From Halichondria panicea (lineage: Eukaryota; Porifera; Demospongiae; Suberitida; Halichondriidae), in assembly GCF_963675165.1 (NCBI RefSeq), contig NC_087377.1, positions 17,464,518-17,528,517 on the forward strand: 64,000 bases of DNA. Direction: 5' to 3'. The translations under genes and the position numbers were made by a program. Below, piece by piece: positions 62,683-64,000 of this stretch. Positions within the stretch are counted from its first letter, which is position 1. The number at the start of each line of letters is the position of its first letter. Below the pieces are notes generated by a model, which was given only the letters and a program-made list of their open reading frames with translations, was not told the origin of the DNA and did not search any database.

Positions 62683-63258
62683 CCGCTTAAAGGTGGCAAA
62701 TTGAAAACATGATTTAAATTTAAAAATCACACTTGGCTATAGCTTTAATGTGTGCACGAGGATGAGTATAATGCACTCACTGCACTCATGCGTTCATTTA
62801 AAGAATGTCATTGGCAACCTGTGATTGTACCTTGATAACTGCTTCTCAGAAATGAAATCATACAGAAACTAGGGGGCTACAATATCATCGTTAATATTTG
62901 TTTACTATGATTATATCTGTGCAGAATTGTCTATTGACTAATGTGCCTGAGGATAGTAATAAGTTGCTTGTTTAGCAGCTGCTATAATATCATAAAAGAG
63001 TGATACATTCAATTTAAAAACAAACTGTAATTGACATTTGAGCACCTTAATACAAAAACAGGTCAGTTCTATCAACCTAGGTACTCGTGTTTATAATTAT
63101 TTCCCCATATGCCTGATTTGACTGCAACTGAATGTTTCGTTTTGCCGTCTGGGATACAGGATAATTAGTACACAAATCTCTGTCACTTATTTCCTCACTT
63201 GTCCATAAGCTTCATGCATTAGACTCCTGCATGCACTTGAATGTCTTGTGTTCTAGTG

Positions 63259-63543
63259 TTGCAGTCGCTGCGGTTACATCTCAAACCAAGAGCTCTGCAA
63301 AGCTTGCATTCTATTGGAGGGATTAGATCGAGGTTTGCCTAAACTAGGGATTGGCAAAGTGTCAGGGAGCACCCTCTCCTCGCATATACGAAAGATGGAG
63401 CTGAAAGAAACGGATGATCCATCTTCAGAGAGTTGCTCGTGTGCTGGGGAGGAAAGAAACAAAGAAGGGAACAAAGATGGCTGCTGCTCTGGAGAAAAAC
63501 TGTTAAGACTGTTATATAGTAGTGTCACAGTAGGTGACTTTTA
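63259..63543 (+). pseudogene. CTU1 3'-end fragment, copy 3
   Basis: Closer to CTU1 than copy 2: [20 protein letters not shown] through [20 protein letters not shown] is still readable in one frame, then a frame change near the end (..GEKLL). Marks the start of a further duplication unit or the end of the last one; no GPCR tail exon follows before the window ends. Confidence 0.93.
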
Positions 63544-63749
63544 AATTTATTAAAGTAGATCTAGTTATTGTATATCAATCATTATGTATTTAATTTCCAA
63601 TCTTATTAATGTGTTATAATTAACTTAACACAACTATAAACATACATTTTTACGACAGATATAAAACGGATTAAGTTGCACTCATTTTCTACTAACTATT
63701 TTTTGGTGATAAGTTTATTGGGATAAGCTTTAACTACAGTCTCTGGTAT

Positions 63750-63830
63750 TTACAGTACAGCAAAGTTGGCGTATTGATCAAATGAGTTCATGTAATTCTT
63801 GAGAACCTCGTGCACGAGTATGTACTGCTC
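63750..63830 (-). CDS. Last exon of a LAR-type receptor tyrosine phosphatase
   Basis: An exon after an AG acceptor in a CA/GT repeat encodes 26 residues and a stop: EQYILVHEVLKNYMNSFDQY..AVL. This matches the end of the second phosphatase domain of LAR/PTPRF-PTPRD-PTPRS (QYxFCYRAxLEYLGSFDHYAT). Such receptors link cell adhesion to tyrosine dephosphorylation. The remaining exons must lie beyond the right edge of the window. Short, so the call rests on a 20-residue resemblance. Confidence 0.55.
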   Translation of the reverse strand, partial: EQYILVHEVLKNYMNSFDQYANFAVL

Positions 63831-64000
63831 CTGTGTGTGTGTGTGTGTGGAGTGGGCAGGGTGTGTGTTGTGTGGAGGGAGTGGGGAAGGTGTGCATGTG
63901 TGGAGGTACATTACACGTACGCAACACAAGTGCAATCTCGACATTTTTAATTCAAGTACAATGCATGCAAATGACATAATTATTGCAACTAGCGAGAAAT

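Noticed and set aside
1-64000. tRNA genes, rRNA and CRISPR arrays
   Set aside because: No clover-leaf with a GGTTCRA arm, no rRNA block and no evenly spaced repeat-spacer pattern was seen by eye; a covariance-model scan would be needed to exclude tRNAs.

Overview
The window is animal nuclear DNA, most likely from a sponge (demosponge). This is an inference from short GT-AG introns, compact AT-rich spacing, a metazoan gene set (adhesion GPCRs, TRIM, receptor tyrosine phosphatase) and a SecA-type giant gene of a kind I associate with sponge and cnidarian gene sets. No species can be named from the sequence alone. Most genes are multi-exon, so exon joins were worked out by hand from splice sites, reading phase and family conservation.

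Layout. At 0.4-7 kb are three conserved genes: TMEM192 (+, 5' end outside or unseen), RPS19 (-, five coding exons, two nearly identical C/D-box snoRNAs in successive introns) and, head to head with RPS19, a RING/B-box TRIM-like gene (+). At 7.6-14.6 kb is one large minus-strand gene joining a complete SecA-type motor to an OTU-like domain and a possible nuclease-like domain. A fragment of a second copy lies at 6.6 kb. From 15 to 20.4 kb there is no convincing gene: a decaying tandem array of about 500-bp units, foldback elements and a poly(A) retroinsert. At 20.4-24 kb are a transposon-associated exon, a methyltransferase-like fragment and a CmcI-type methyltransferase/hydroxylase. At 24-27.2 kb REXO2 (-, with a 7-nt microexon) and CTU1 (+, single exon) share a divergent promoter.

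From 26.9 kb to 63.5 kb the window is a tandem segmental duplication with one breakpoint inside the 3' end of CTU1. Each unit carries an adhesion GPCR on the minus strand: signal peptide, IgGFc-binding-type domain, EGF, variable middle modules, hormone-receptor domain, GAIN/GPS, seven-helix domain and cytoplasmic tail. Units 1 and 2 carry three CCP/sushi exons in the middle; unit 3 carries two Ig exons at the same place and splice phase. A fourth unit keeps only the signal and IgGFc/EGF exons. Each unit has at least one apparent lesion (small indel or lost donor site), so the cluster is either decaying, polymorphic or affected by assembly errors. Orphan copies of the CTU1 3' end mark unit boundaries at 38.4 and 63.3 kb. 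The last 250 bp hold the final exon of a LAR-type receptor tyrosine phosphatase (-).

The conserved genes (ribosome, lysosomal membrane, tRNA thiolation, RNA turnover) are ordinary housekeeping neighbours. The two parts that look unusual are the SecA/OTU giant gene and the adhesion-GPCR cluster with interchangeable ectodomain cassettes.
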